A model generated the notes under the pieces. The model was not told the DNA's origin, made no database searches, and worked only from the letters and a program-made list of their open reading frames with translations. Source: Citrobacter rodentium NBRC 105723 = DSM 16636 (lineage in GTDB: Bacteria; Pseudomonadota; Gammaproteobacteria; Enterobacterales; Enterobacteriaceae). Taken from it: 64,000 bases of DNA. The stretch is taken from the NCBI RefSeq assembly GCF_021278985.1, contig NZ_CP082833.1, positions 4,588,001-4,652,000 of the forward strand, written 5' to 3'. Positions 16,907 through 25,291 of this stretch are shown here, one piece after another. Numbering within the stretch: position 1 is the first letter of the stretch; the number at the start of each line of letters is the position of its first letter. Both the position numbers and the translations under genes were made by a program.

Positions 16907-16914
16907 GTTTGAGG
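16907..16914. repeat. Target-site duplication of IS66 element, right copy
   Basis: GTTTGAGG directly after the right terminal repeat, identical to 14200-14207. On the minus strand it encodes part of SSN in S', where the frame breaks. Confidence 0.95.
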
Positions 16915-17092
16915 ACGGGAAAGCGGTTGGTAACGTTATTGTTGCTCCTCCATACGGCACTGATGCATTACCACGCTGAATAACCGTTCCATCAGGCAGT
17001 TTCGTATACCTTGCGTTCGAAGAACCTCCAGAAGCGAATGCACTCATATCGGGTATCTGGTTTGCCCCTGTCCCAATATCCCGTTTCGCCGC

Positions 17093-17118
17093 TTCTCCCA
17101 AACCGAGGTTTTTGGTAA
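17093..17118 (+). repeat. Invertase crossover site, right copy
   Basis: Plus-strand TTCTCCCAAACCGAGG followed by TTTTTGGTAA, a close match to gix/hix sites. Identical to the left copy except for the two positions GG/AC near the end, and in inverted orientation to it. It is 62 bases upstream of the invertase start. Confidence 0.95.
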
Positions 17119-17180
17119 CGCTGTTACACATAGAGGAATCTGTAAAAATCCATCCCCTGAGACACAGAGGAGGATTTGCT

Positions 17181-17741
17181 ATGGCCGTTATTGGCTATAT
17201 CCGGGTATCAACAATTGACCAGAACAGCGATTTACAGCGTAACGCGCTCATCAGCGCAAACTGTGACCATATTTTCGAAGACCGAATGAGTGGCAAGGTG
17301 GCCAACCGTCCCGGCCTCAAACGCGCTTTAAAGCGCATTAATAGCGGAGACACCCTGGTTGTGTGGAAACTGGACAGGTTGGGACGAAGCGTGAAGAACC
17401 TGGTATCGCTGATATCGGAACTCCATGAGCGAGGTGCCCATTTCCGCTCTTTAACAGACAGTATTGATACAAGCAGTGCCATGGGGCGCTTCTTTTTCCA
17501 TGTGATGTCGGCATTGGCTGAGATGGAAAGAGAGCTGATCGTTGAAAGGACTGTGGCTGGTCTTGCGGCAGCAAGGGCTAAAGGCCGCACAGGTGGAAGG
17601 CCAAAGGCGTTACAACCCCACGAACGGGAGCAGATTGCCCGCTTGCTTGATAAGGGGCATACCCGAAAGCAGCTATCTATTATCTATGATGTGGGGCTAT
17701 CGACACTTTACCGATATTTTCCAGTTGAGGCGGAGAGATGA
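17181..17741 (+). CDS. DNA invertase, Gin/Pin/Hin family serine recombinase
   Basis: 186 residues, the family length. Starts MAVIGYIRVSTIDQNSDLQR with the catalytic Ser in YIRVST (residue 9). The conserved VVWKLDRLGRSVKNL arm, the dimer helix with MGRFFFHVMSALAEMERELI and the C-terminal helix-turn-helix (TRKQLSIIYDVGLSTLYRYF) are all present. ATG 17181 is preceded by GAGGAGG; longer upstream starts lack support. It would invert the adjacent fibre segment with the host factor Fis bound at an enhancer, which in Gin and Hin relatives lies within the segment or in the invertase gene. It is the last phage gene before the right end. Confidence 0.96.
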   Translation: MAVIGYIRVSTIDQNSDLQRNALISANCDHIFEDRMSGKVANRPGLKRALKRINSGDTLVVWKLDRLGRSVKNLVSLISELHERGAHFRSLTDSIDTSSAMGRFFFHVMSALAEMERELIVERTVAGLAAARAKGRTGGRPKALQPHEREQIARLLDKGHTRKQLSIIYDVGLSTLYRYFPVEAER

Positions 17742-17791
17742 GGTAAGGCAGGATTGTAATTCTTTTACCGCTTTTGAAACGCCGCAGCGAT

Positions 17792-17834
17792 GCCATTTAT
17801 CGCACGGATTGGGGCGCATTTATCGCGCGGCGCA
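17792..17834. repeat. Probable right end of the transposable prophage
   Basis: Two direct copies of CATTTATCGC (17794 and 17817, 23 bases apart) lie just inside a terminal CA at 17833-17834. Mu-type phages have transposase-binding repeats spaced about two helical turns next to a TG...CA end. The host adhesin frame is readable from 17836 onward. The exact end and the 5-bp duplication (TCAAT, 17835-17839) are predictions, since the left end is not in the window. Confidence 0.6.
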
Positions 17835-20800
17835 TCAATCCGCCATCGGTAAATCGGACAGCTTTACCTATACGCTGACCGATGCCGCCACCGGCAACAC
17901 CGACTCGGCCAACCTCTACATCCATATCAATAGCGACAACGCCGATCTGGAGGTGGTGTGGGATAATCTCGAACCGTCTGATAACGCAATACTGGATACC
18001 GCATCCAGCAACGAGGCGGATGCGACTATCACCCTGGCCTTTGAATCAGAAACGACCAACACTACCGGTACCGTTAGCGTTGGAACGCCCACAACCACTG
18101 ACGCTTTCACCGTGGACGCAGGCGACTTCGTTACCGGTTCGTTGACCCTGTCAACCTACGCGGAGTGGATCACCGTCAACGCCAGCGCCATGACCATCAA
18201 CTACGTTCTGCAACAACTGAACGCGGATGGCAGCTGGGGCACACGCTACAGCGACAGCGTGGTGATCCCGGCCATTGCGATGGACGGCGGCCAGGTCCTG
18301 GCGATCGATCTTTCGACGCTGAACCTGAGCGAAGGCACCTACCGCTACTCAATCACCACCGAGCAGACGGGGAACTTAGTGGGTGCGACGGCAGGCCTCG
18401 ACTTAGTCATGAACGCCACCGTGGTCAACTCCACAGACTATGTGGTGAAAAGCTACACCGAAGCCACCGGCAACGTGCTGAGCGATGAAGGAACCGACGG
18501 CACCATCGACCATCTGAGTTCGATCTATACGCTGATGTATGTCCAGGCGGGCGATACCACCGCCGATACCAGCCTCACGGACTACACGCTGGTCACCGAG
18601 AGCGGCGTAAAGGTGGAGGGCCAGTACGGCACGCTGACCATCTACAACAACGGCGAATATGTCTATCAGCCGACGGCGACCCAGGTGTCTGAAGGCGCGC
18701 AGGATGTCTTTACCTATGCCCTGAAAGGCGCCAACGGCGTAGTGGTGACAGCAACCGTCACCATTAACCTCGGCGTCTCCATTGAAGGCGTCAGCGGCGG
18801 CCCGCTGGTGTTCGACGGCAACATTGCTGACGACGTGTTTGAGGTGTATGACGCCACCTTCACGTCAATGGACGGCAAGGACGGCTATGACACTCTGGCG
18901 TGGAAAGGCAGCACGGATCTGGTACTGAGCGATGTTGCGCAGAAGGTCAGCAATATTGAAGCTATCGATCTCGGCCAGGACGACGTTGCCCGCAACGTGG
19001 TGGTTGACGCAGAATCGGTTGCGGCAATCACCAACGAGAGTAACAGCCTGTACATTAGCGGCCAGAGCGACGATACCGTGACGACGGTCGGTAACTGGAC
19101 CTTCGTCTCGACGGAGGTGATTGACAGCGTGTTCTACGACCGCTACGTCAGCACCACTGAAGACGGCACGCAGGTCTGGCTGAATATTCCGAAAGACGTC
19201 TCGTTCATGTATTCGCCGCAGACCGTGACGGGGGGTATTGACGTCGTGACCGACGCCATCTCCGTTGGCAGTGAGCTTAACGATGTCTTTAACGTCAACA
19301 ATACCGCCTTTAAGCAGATCGACGGCGGCGACGGTCAGGATACGCTGGTATGGAAAGGCAGCGATACTCTGACGCTGGCGGATATCGCCGGTAAGGTGTC
19401 GAACATCGAGGTGCTGGATCTTGGTCAGGACGGCGCGGCGGATATGGTGATTATTGATGCGGCGTCAGTCGCGGCGATCACCGACGCGCAGAACACGCTC
19501 TGGCTGAGAGGCGAAAGCGCAGACGCCATCACGCTCTCCGGAACATGGCTTGCGGTGGGCGTTGAGATAGTCGACACCGTCGCTTACGCCCATTACACCA
19601 GCACCGCGCCGGACGGCACGACGGTCAATCTGTACGTCGATGTTCCGATCGTAGCGGGACGACTGACCACGACCGGAAGCGAAAGCGCATCGGAAACCAA
19701 CGATGCTGACATCACCGCCCAGGTGACGCTGCAACACGACAGCATCGCTAACGCCGGGGCGCTGGAGGCAGCGGCAACCAGCTCGTTCACCAGCGATACC
19801 TTTACGGTTGGCGCGGCGAGCGATCTGCAGGATATCACCATCCATGTCAGCGGCAGCGGCGTCAACGGTGCTAACAGCGTTAACGTCAACTGGTCCCTGC
19901 AGCACTACAACACCGTCACCTACCAGTGGGAGACGGTGCAGGACGGCACGCAGGCGATCGCCGACGGCAATGACCTGTCGGTCAGCCTGAACGGATTGAA
20001 CGCGGGCGAATACCGGGTGGTAGTCGATGCCACCCAGAGCGGCTTCCAGAATTTATTGTGGACAGCCTACAACGGCCTGAACTACAACGTCTCGGCGAAC
20101 ATCGTCAGCACCACTGCCTACACGGTGACCAGCAGCTCCAGCATCGGCGGTAGCGTGATGGACAACGCCACGGACAACTCGCTGCTGGTGAAATCGCTGA
20201 CGGCAGGCATCGTCACCGGTGCGGCCAGCTACGTGATCGTCACTGCGGCGGGCGCCTCCGTGGAAGGGACCTACGGCACGCTGACGTTGCATAACGACGG
20301 CACCTATACCTACACCCTGAAAGCCGACTCGACCATTAAGCTGAGCGGCAGCCAGGATACCTTCACCTACGTACTGTCTGACAACAGCTCCCACACCCTG
20401 ACGCTGACGATGGGCGTGGCGGTAGACGGTAAACAGGGCGGCGAGCTGATCCTTGAAGGCACCGTCGGCGACGACAGCTTTACGATCTACGACACCGACT
20501 TCCAGGTTGTAAAAGGAGGTGATGGTCACGACGCGCTGGTGTGGAACGGCAGCGGCAACCTTAATCTCAACGAGGTCGCCAGCCGGGTGCACGACATTGA
20601 GTTGATTAATCTGCAGCACAACGGCAGCGCGGCAACGCTCTCCCTGGCGGCGGAAGACATCATCAGAGTGACCGATGACGCCAACACGCTGTATGTGCGC
20701 GGCGGCAGCGAAGACACCATCGCGCTGCAGGGCGTCTGGGAACGCAACGGCGAAACGACGCTGAACAACATCGACTACGTGCTGTGGACCCACACCCAGC

Positions 20801-21549
20801 CGGACGGCACAGTGGTGAACCTGTACGTCGAGAGAGGCGTGACCTTCGTCGAGGTGGCTAACGCCGTCACCGGCGACGTCACGCCGAACAGCAGCGATGT
20901 CACGGTTGCCTCCGTCAGCTTTAACGGCGAGGAGACCGTCGTCGGCAACGACGGCGCCACCATCACCGGTAACTGGGGCACCTTCACCATCGACAGCAAC
21001 GGTAACTATGCCTGGACCCCGAACGCGTCCGCGGAACACGCTGGCGTATCGGAAAGCTACAGCTACACGCTTTCCAACGGGACGACGTCGACCCTGACGT
21101 TCACCACCGGCATTAACGTCGACGGTAGCGAAGGCGGCGAGTTGGTCTTCAACGGCTCCCGGGCTGACGATGTGTTCGACGTCTATGACACCGACTTCGT
21201 GATGCTCAACGGCGATGACGGCAGCGACACGCTGAGCTGGCACAGCAGTCAGCCTCTCGATCTCAGCACCATCTCCGCGAAGGTGAAGAATATCGAGAAG
21301 ATCGACCTGCTGGACAACAGCGTGAATGATTCGCTGAACGTCAGCGTCCAGAGCGTGCTCAACGTCACCGACAGCCAAAACACCCTCTATGTGGACGGTG
21401 GAAACGGCGACACGGTAACGCTGAACGGAAGCTGGCAGTCGTCGGGGGTTCAACTGGTCAATGGCATCAGCTACAACCTCTACACCGCGACCGCTACCGA
21501 CGGTTCGCAGGTGCAGCTGTACATTAACGACGATGTTGGCATTAGCTAA
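17835..21549 (+). pseudogene. BapA-like repeat adhesin, 3' fragment cut by prophage
   Basis: About 1237 residues remain, ending LYINDDVGIS. Seen: beta-sandwich repeats with DSFTYTLTDA and VTGNVLSD-like motifs, and four related C-terminal-type modules starting near 18805, 19255, 20443 and 21139. Each module has the pattern DDVF-VYDTDF, GGDG-DTL-W, SNIE-IDL and NTLYV-G, as in type I secreted, calcium-binding adhesins. The very acidic, Thr/Ser/Gly-rich composition with few Cys and Lys fits. The 5' part and any start codon should lie beyond the left end of the prophage. Its secretion genes follow directly. The open frame extends upstream into the invertase gene by chance. BapA relationship is by domain style and context, confidence moderate. 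Confidence 0.75.
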
Positions 21550-21564
21550 GCGTTAAACCTGAGA

Positions 21565-21590
21565 AGGCTGGCCTGCGGGCCAGCCTCTTT
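21565..21590 (+). terminator. Intrinsic terminator after adhesin
   Basis: AGGCTGGCC / GGCCAGCCT stem of 9 bp with TGCG loop, followed by CTTT. It lies 16 bases after the adhesin stop and would separate it from the secretion genes. Confidence 0.75.
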
Positions 21591-21656
21591 CAGCGTGAGT
21601 ATTGACCGAGCGCCGTGGTCTTAAGCGCCACGGTGCACTCATTAAATGTGGATGTG

Positions 21657-23114
21657 ATGAATAAAAATAAAATAACGCTTATCGCCGCTTTGCTGACGCT
21701 TTCCGTCAGCGCATATAGTCGGGACATCAACAGTACCAACGAAGGCGCCAGCGGATTCTGGGGCGCGTTTAATAACTATCAGCCTGATGGCGGCAAAGCC
21801 GTCACCGCGCCGGATAACGACGGCCTGGTCAGCACACCGGCAACCCGCCGGATCGGCAACCAGCATAACGGCATAAATGATAACGCATGGTGGAGCATGA
21901 TCCACGATGCGGTGATGTATCACCCGTCGATTCGCAGCGAAATCGCCACCCTCGACGCGGCGGGATTTAATATTGACGTGGCGGCCGCCGGTTACCTGCC
22001 GACGCTCAGCGCCGGCGTTACCTCCGACCGCCAGCAGGACGAAGCCTCCGGCCATATCGCCACCGTCGGCCTGTCGCAAATGCTCTATGACTTCGGGAAA
22101 ACCGGCAGCGCCGTTGATGAGGCCACGGCGAAGTACATCGAGCAAAAGAGCGGCGTGCTGGAGCAAATTGACGACATCGTGCGTAAGACTGCGTTGGCGC
22201 TGAACGAAGCGCACCGCTACCGCCAGCTGCTCGACATTGCCGAACAGCACGTGCTCGCGGTAAACGACGTCTGGCAATTGACCCAACTTCGCGCCGAAGC
22301 GGGCGCCAGTTCCAGTATCGATCCGGTACAGGCCGAAGCGCGGGTGAAAGAGGCGCAGGCCGGAGCGCACAACGCGGCCATTAAGCTGCAACAGCAGGAG
22401 GATCACCTGGCGTTTCTGCTCGGCTATCGCCAGCCGGCGCAGGCCATCCCCTCGCCGACAGAGGTCTTTACCCGCGCGCTGCCGACCGATGCCGACGCCT
22501 CGCTCAACCCGACGCTGCTGAAAGCGCAGGCCGGGCTGGCGGTAGCGCAGGCGGGACTGCGCAACGCCAAAGCGCAGAACTACCCCACCGTCTCGCTGGA
22601 GATGAACTCCAACCGCTATCTGGGCGATATTTCTAACTACCAGAGCCACGACCACTATAACAACGTCTACGTGTCGGTCAGCGGCAAACTGTACCAGGGC
22701 GGCGCGCTGCAGGCGCAGCAGAACGCCAGCGCCAGCGCGCTGGCCGCGGCGCAAACTAACGTTGAAAAGGTCCGTCTCAGCATCGCCGACGAGCAGCGCG
22801 GCTACCTGACCAGCATTGACGGACTCCAGCGCAATATTGAAATCCTCAACGGGCGGCTGGACACCATCACCCGCACCCGTGAGCTTTACAAAATGCAGTA
22901 CCTGTCGCTCGGCACGCGCAACGTGCTGGATCTGCTTAACGCTGAGCAGGAAATCAGCAGTTCGCAGCAGGATCTGATCAACGCCCGCCACGATCTGTGG
23001 AGCGCGGAGATCGGCTACCTGGCGTCGTCAGGATTAGCCAGGCGCTATTTCGGCCTGGAAAACAGCAGCCTCGGTGGTTTTACCATTGAAGCCGCGCAGC
23101 CAGAAAGGAGATAA
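21657..23114 (+). CDS. Type I secretion outer-membrane channel (TolC/LapE family)
   Basis: 485 residues from ATG 21657, which begins a signal peptide (MNKNKITLIAALLTLSVSA); a GTG at 21615 would add 14 residues and spoil it. TolC-type long helices follow: HPSIRSEIATLDAAGFNIDV, LYDFGKTGSAVDEATAKYIE, and the repeat copy around DLLNAEQEISSSQQDLINAR. It forms the outer-membrane duct for the giant adhesin, together with the ABC protein and adaptor encoded just downstream (2-base gap). It is specific to this system rather than the general TolC. Confidence 0.88.
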   Translation: MNKNKITLIAALLTLSVSAYSRDINSTNEGASGFWGAFNNYQPDGGKAVTAPDNDGLVSTPATRRIGNQHNGINDNAWWSMIHDAVMYHPSIRSEIATLDAAGFNIDVAAAGYLPTLSAGVTSDRQQDEASGHIATVGLSQMLYDFGKTGSAVDEATAKYIEQKSGVLEQIDDIVRKTALALNEAHRYRQLLDIAEQHVLAVNDVWQLTQLRAEAGASSSIDPVQAEARVKEAQAGAHNAAIKLQQQEDHLAFLLGYRQPAQAIPSPTEVFTRALPTDADASLNPTLLKAQAGLAVAQAGLRNAKAQNYPTVSLEMNSNRYLGDISNYQSHDHYNNVYVSVSGKLYQGGALQAQQNASASALAAAQTNVEKVRLSIADEQRGYLTSIDGLQRNIEILNGRLDTITRTRELYKMQYLSLGTRNVLDLLNAEQEISSSQQDLINARHDLWSAEIGYLASSGLARRYFGLENSSLGGFTIEAAQPERR

Positions 23115-23116
23115 AT

Positions 23117-25291
23117 ATGACACATAAACAGGCTGGCACGGACGCCGGCGGCGCGCCGCCGCGTCACTACAACGACTGGCTGGAACTACTGCTGCTGATC
23201 GCCCGCTTCTACCGCATCGACGGCTCCGCCGAGCGGGTGCGCGGCGAAGCCGAATGGCGGCATACGCAGATGAAGGAAGAGGCGCTGGTGGAGATGATGG
23301 CTCGCCATCTTGGGCTGTGCGCCATCTTCGATCGCTTTAACGAAGGGCTGCTCGACCCGTGGCGGCTGCCGATGATCGTCGATTTCGGCGAGCGGGGGCT
23401 GGGCGTGATTGAGGCGATCTCCGCCGACGGCGAGGTCGAAGTGCGCTTCAGCGGCGAAACGCCGCTGGCGACCCGCCTTACCCGCCAGCAGGTCTGCGAG
23501 GCGGCAAAACGGGTGGTACGGGTCAAGCCGGAAAAGGCGGTGCCGGATGCCCGCGTCGACGATTACATTAAGCCTTACGAAGAGAACTGGCTGCGGCGCA
23601 CCATCCTTCAGGAGTGGCCCGGCTACATCAACGTGATGGCGGCTTCGCTGGTGGCGAACGTGCTGACCCTGTCAGCGATGCTGTTCTCAATGCAGGTGTA
23701 CGATCGGGTGATCCCAGCCCAGTCGACGCCAACGCTGTGGGTGCTGTTCAGCGGCGTGGCGATAGCGATGACCTTCGTCTACGTCATGCGCATGGCGCGG
23801 ACGTGGATCTCCGATACCCTCGGCAAGCGCGCCGACGTGCGCATCTCGGATCGCGTCTTCGGCCACGCCCTGCGGCTGCGCAGCGAAGCGCGGCCTAAAT
23901 CAACCGGCTCCTTTATTGCCCAGATCCGCGAACTGGAGCAGATCCGCGAGCTTATTACCTCCACCACCATCGGAGCGATAGCCGATCTGCCCTTTTCCCT
24001 GCTGTTCCTCGCCCTGCTGTGGCTGATGGGCGGCTGGCTTGCGCTGGTGCCGCTGGTGGCGATCCCCTTGATCGTGCTGCCGGGACAACTGCTGCAGCCG
24101 GCGCTGGCGAAGCTGTCACGGGAAACCATGCGCGAGTCGGCGCTGCGTAATGCGATTCTGGTCGAGTCGGCGCAGGCGCTGGACGACATTAAATCCCTGC
24201 GCGCCGAACCCTACTTTCAGAACCAGTGGAATCACCTGACCGCGACCATTGGCGATACCGCCCGCCGCCAGCGCTTCGTCAGCGGCCTGCTGATCAACTG
24301 GACTGCCGAGGTCCAGACCCTCGCCTATGTCACGGTGATCCTGATTGGCGCCTTTTTCGCGATGGAGGGGGAGATCTCCACCGGGGTGCTGATCGGCTGC
24401 TCCATGCTGGCGTCGCGCATTATGACCCCCCTCACCCAGCTGGCGATGGTGATGACCCGCTGGCAGCAGGCTAAAGTCGCCCGCGAAGGCGTCGAAAGTC
24501 TGCTGAAAAGCGAAGTGGACGCGCCTGAAAACGGCAGCCAGATAGCCCTGAGCAAAATTCATGGCGAGTTTGTCATCAAAGATATGCGCTATCGCTACGA
24601 CGAAGAGTCGTCGGCCAGCGTGCTGGATATCGCCTCGCTGACCATCCGCCCCGGCGAAAAGGTGGCGGTTCTCGGACGCAACGGCTCCGGCAAATCAACG
24701 CTGCTGCAACTGCTCTGCGGTCTGCTGCACCCGCGTGAAGGCACGCTGCTACTCGACGGAGTGAAAATGGCCTCCATCGATCCGCAGTGCGTGCGCCGCG
24801 ACGTGGCGTACCTCAGCCAACAGTCGGCGCTGTTCTACGGCACCGTCAAGCAGAACCTGCTGCTCGGCGCGCCTACCGCCAGCGATGAGCAGATCCTCGC
24901 CGCGCTGGAGCTGAGCGGCGCTATCCACTGCGTGCGTAGCCTGCCGGAAGGGCTCGACTACCTGCTGATGGAAGGGGGGCGCGGCTTGTCCGGCGGCCAG
25001 CGCCAGCAGCTGTTGCTGGCCCGTACCCTGCTGCGCGATCCGCAGATTCTGATTCTGGACGAACCGACGGCCTGGCTTGACGATGGCATGGAGAAGCACA
25101 TCGTCGAAGGGATGAAGCAGTGGCTGGGACAACGCACGTTGATTGTCGCCACCCATCGCCCGGCGGTATTGCAGCTGACGGAGCGCGTGCTGTTTATCGA
25201 TAACGGCAAAATCATGCGCGACGGCAGTAGAGAGGAGATTCTGCGCCCATCGCCGCGTCCGGCGACGGTGAAATCCCAGGAGGTGGCGTGA
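23117..25291 (+). CDS. Type I secretion ABC exporter (LapB/HlyB type)
   Basis: 724 residues. The first 140 or so form a C39-peptidase-like domain without the catalytic Cys at the start (LLLLIARFYRIDGSAERVRG), as in RTX/LapB exporters where it binds rather than cleaves substrate. Six-helix membrane domain about 165-440. ATPase domain with Walker A LGRNGSGKST, signature GLSGGQRQQL, Walker B ILILDEPTAW and H-loop ATHRP. It exports the neighbouring adhesin from the cytoplasm in one step. Its stop overlaps the adaptor start. Confidence 0.93.
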   Translation: MTHKQAGTDAGGAPPRHYNDWLELLLLIARFYRIDGSAERVRGEAEWRHTQMKEEALVEMMARHLGLCAIFDRFNEGLLDPWRLPMIVDFGERGLGVIEAISADGEVEVRFSGETPLATRLTRQQVCEAAKRVVRVKPEKAVPDARVDDYIKPYEENWLRRTILQEWPGYINVMAASLVANVLTLSAMLFSMQVYDRVIPAQSTPTLWVLFSGVAIAMTFVYVMRMARTWISDTLGKRADVRISDRVFGHALRLRSEARPKSTGSFIAQIRELEQIRELITSTTIGAIADLPFSLLFLALLWLMGGWLALVPLVAIPLIVLPGQLLQPALAKLSRETMRESALRNAILVESAQALDDIKSLRAEPYFQNQWNHLTATIGDTARRQRFVSGLLINWTAEVQTLAYVTVILIGAFFAMEGEISTGVLIGCSMLASRIMTPLTQLAMVMTRWQQAKVAREGVESLLKSEVDAPENGSQIALSKIHGEFVIKDMRYRYDEESSASVLDIASLTIRPGEKVAVLGRNGSGKSTLLQLLCGLLHPREGTLLLDGVKMASIDPQCVRRDVAYLSQQSALFYGTVKQNLLLGAPTASDEQILAALELSGAIHCVRSLPEGLDYLLMEGGRGLSGGQRQQLLLARTLLRDPQILILDEPTAWLDDGMEKHIVEGMKQWLGQRTLIVATHRPAVLQLTERVLFIDNGKIMRDGSREEILRPSPRPATVKSQEVA

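Larger units (their letters stand above)
12591..17118. other. Invertible DNA segment switching tail-fibre ends
   Basis: Two copies of a 26-base site of the Hin/Gin/Cin/Pin class, in opposite orientation, bound a segment holding S and its assembly gene on the plus strand, and the second assembly gene and S' on the minus strand. An invertase gene starts 62 bases beyond the right site. This is the layout of the Mu G-segment and P1 C-segment. The segment is 4.5 kb, about 1.8 kb without the IS66 element. The reading frames of S and S' are both aligned with the constant part across the site. Confidence 0.92.
14032..17118 (-). pseudogene. Alternative tail-fibre end S', interrupted by IS66
   Basis: Minus-strand reading from the right crossover site (NLGLGEAAKRDIGTGANQI) runs to FPSSN at 16907, is broken by the IS, and resumes at 14207 with YIIVAMDLDGTV to the stop at 14032 (ending CWMAVSL). 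Removing the element plus one 8-bp repeat restores one continuous frame of about 126 residues after the crossover, close to the 140 or so of S. It contains a KLPDGTVIQRG segment common in fibre tips. It has no start codon of its own and would be fused to the constant part by inversion. Confidence 0.88.
1..17834 (+). mobile_element. Right part of a Mu-like transposable prophage with P2-type tail
   Basis: Seen: contiguous capsid, cement, gp36/gp37/gp38-like, sheath, tube, E/E', tape measure, U, X, D, V, W, J, I and fibre genes, all on the plus strand with stop-start overlaps, then an inversion cassette and invertase. Known: the DUF2190/DUF1320/DUF1834/DUF2635 block is typical of Mu-like phages, while U-X-D-V-W-J-I is typical of P2-type tails; BcepMu-like transposable phages combine such parts. 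Inferred: the right end is near 17834, where the reading frame of a host adhesin resumes and two direct repeats resemble transposase-binding end sites. The left end, transposase, lysis and portal genes lie outside the window. Confidence 0.85.

Noticed and set aside
16880..17131. Separate small gene starting MCNSVTKNLGLGE on the minus strand
   Set aside because: Its ATG lies outside the crossover site, and the last codons run into the IS end; it is the 5' part of the S' fibre end, not a gene.
17542..17834. Adhesin reading frame starting inside the invertase gene
   Set aside because: The extension across the phage end reads a different frame of the invertase and has no ribosome site; treated as chance openness.
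20053..21453. 466-codon minus-strand frame opposite the adhesin 3' end
   Set aside because: Mirror of the repetitive adhesin; Val/Arg/His-rich with no family features.
21642..22991. 449-codon minus-strand frame opposite the outer-membrane channel gene
   Set aside because: Antisense shadow; the plus-strand protein has a signal peptide and TolC repeats.
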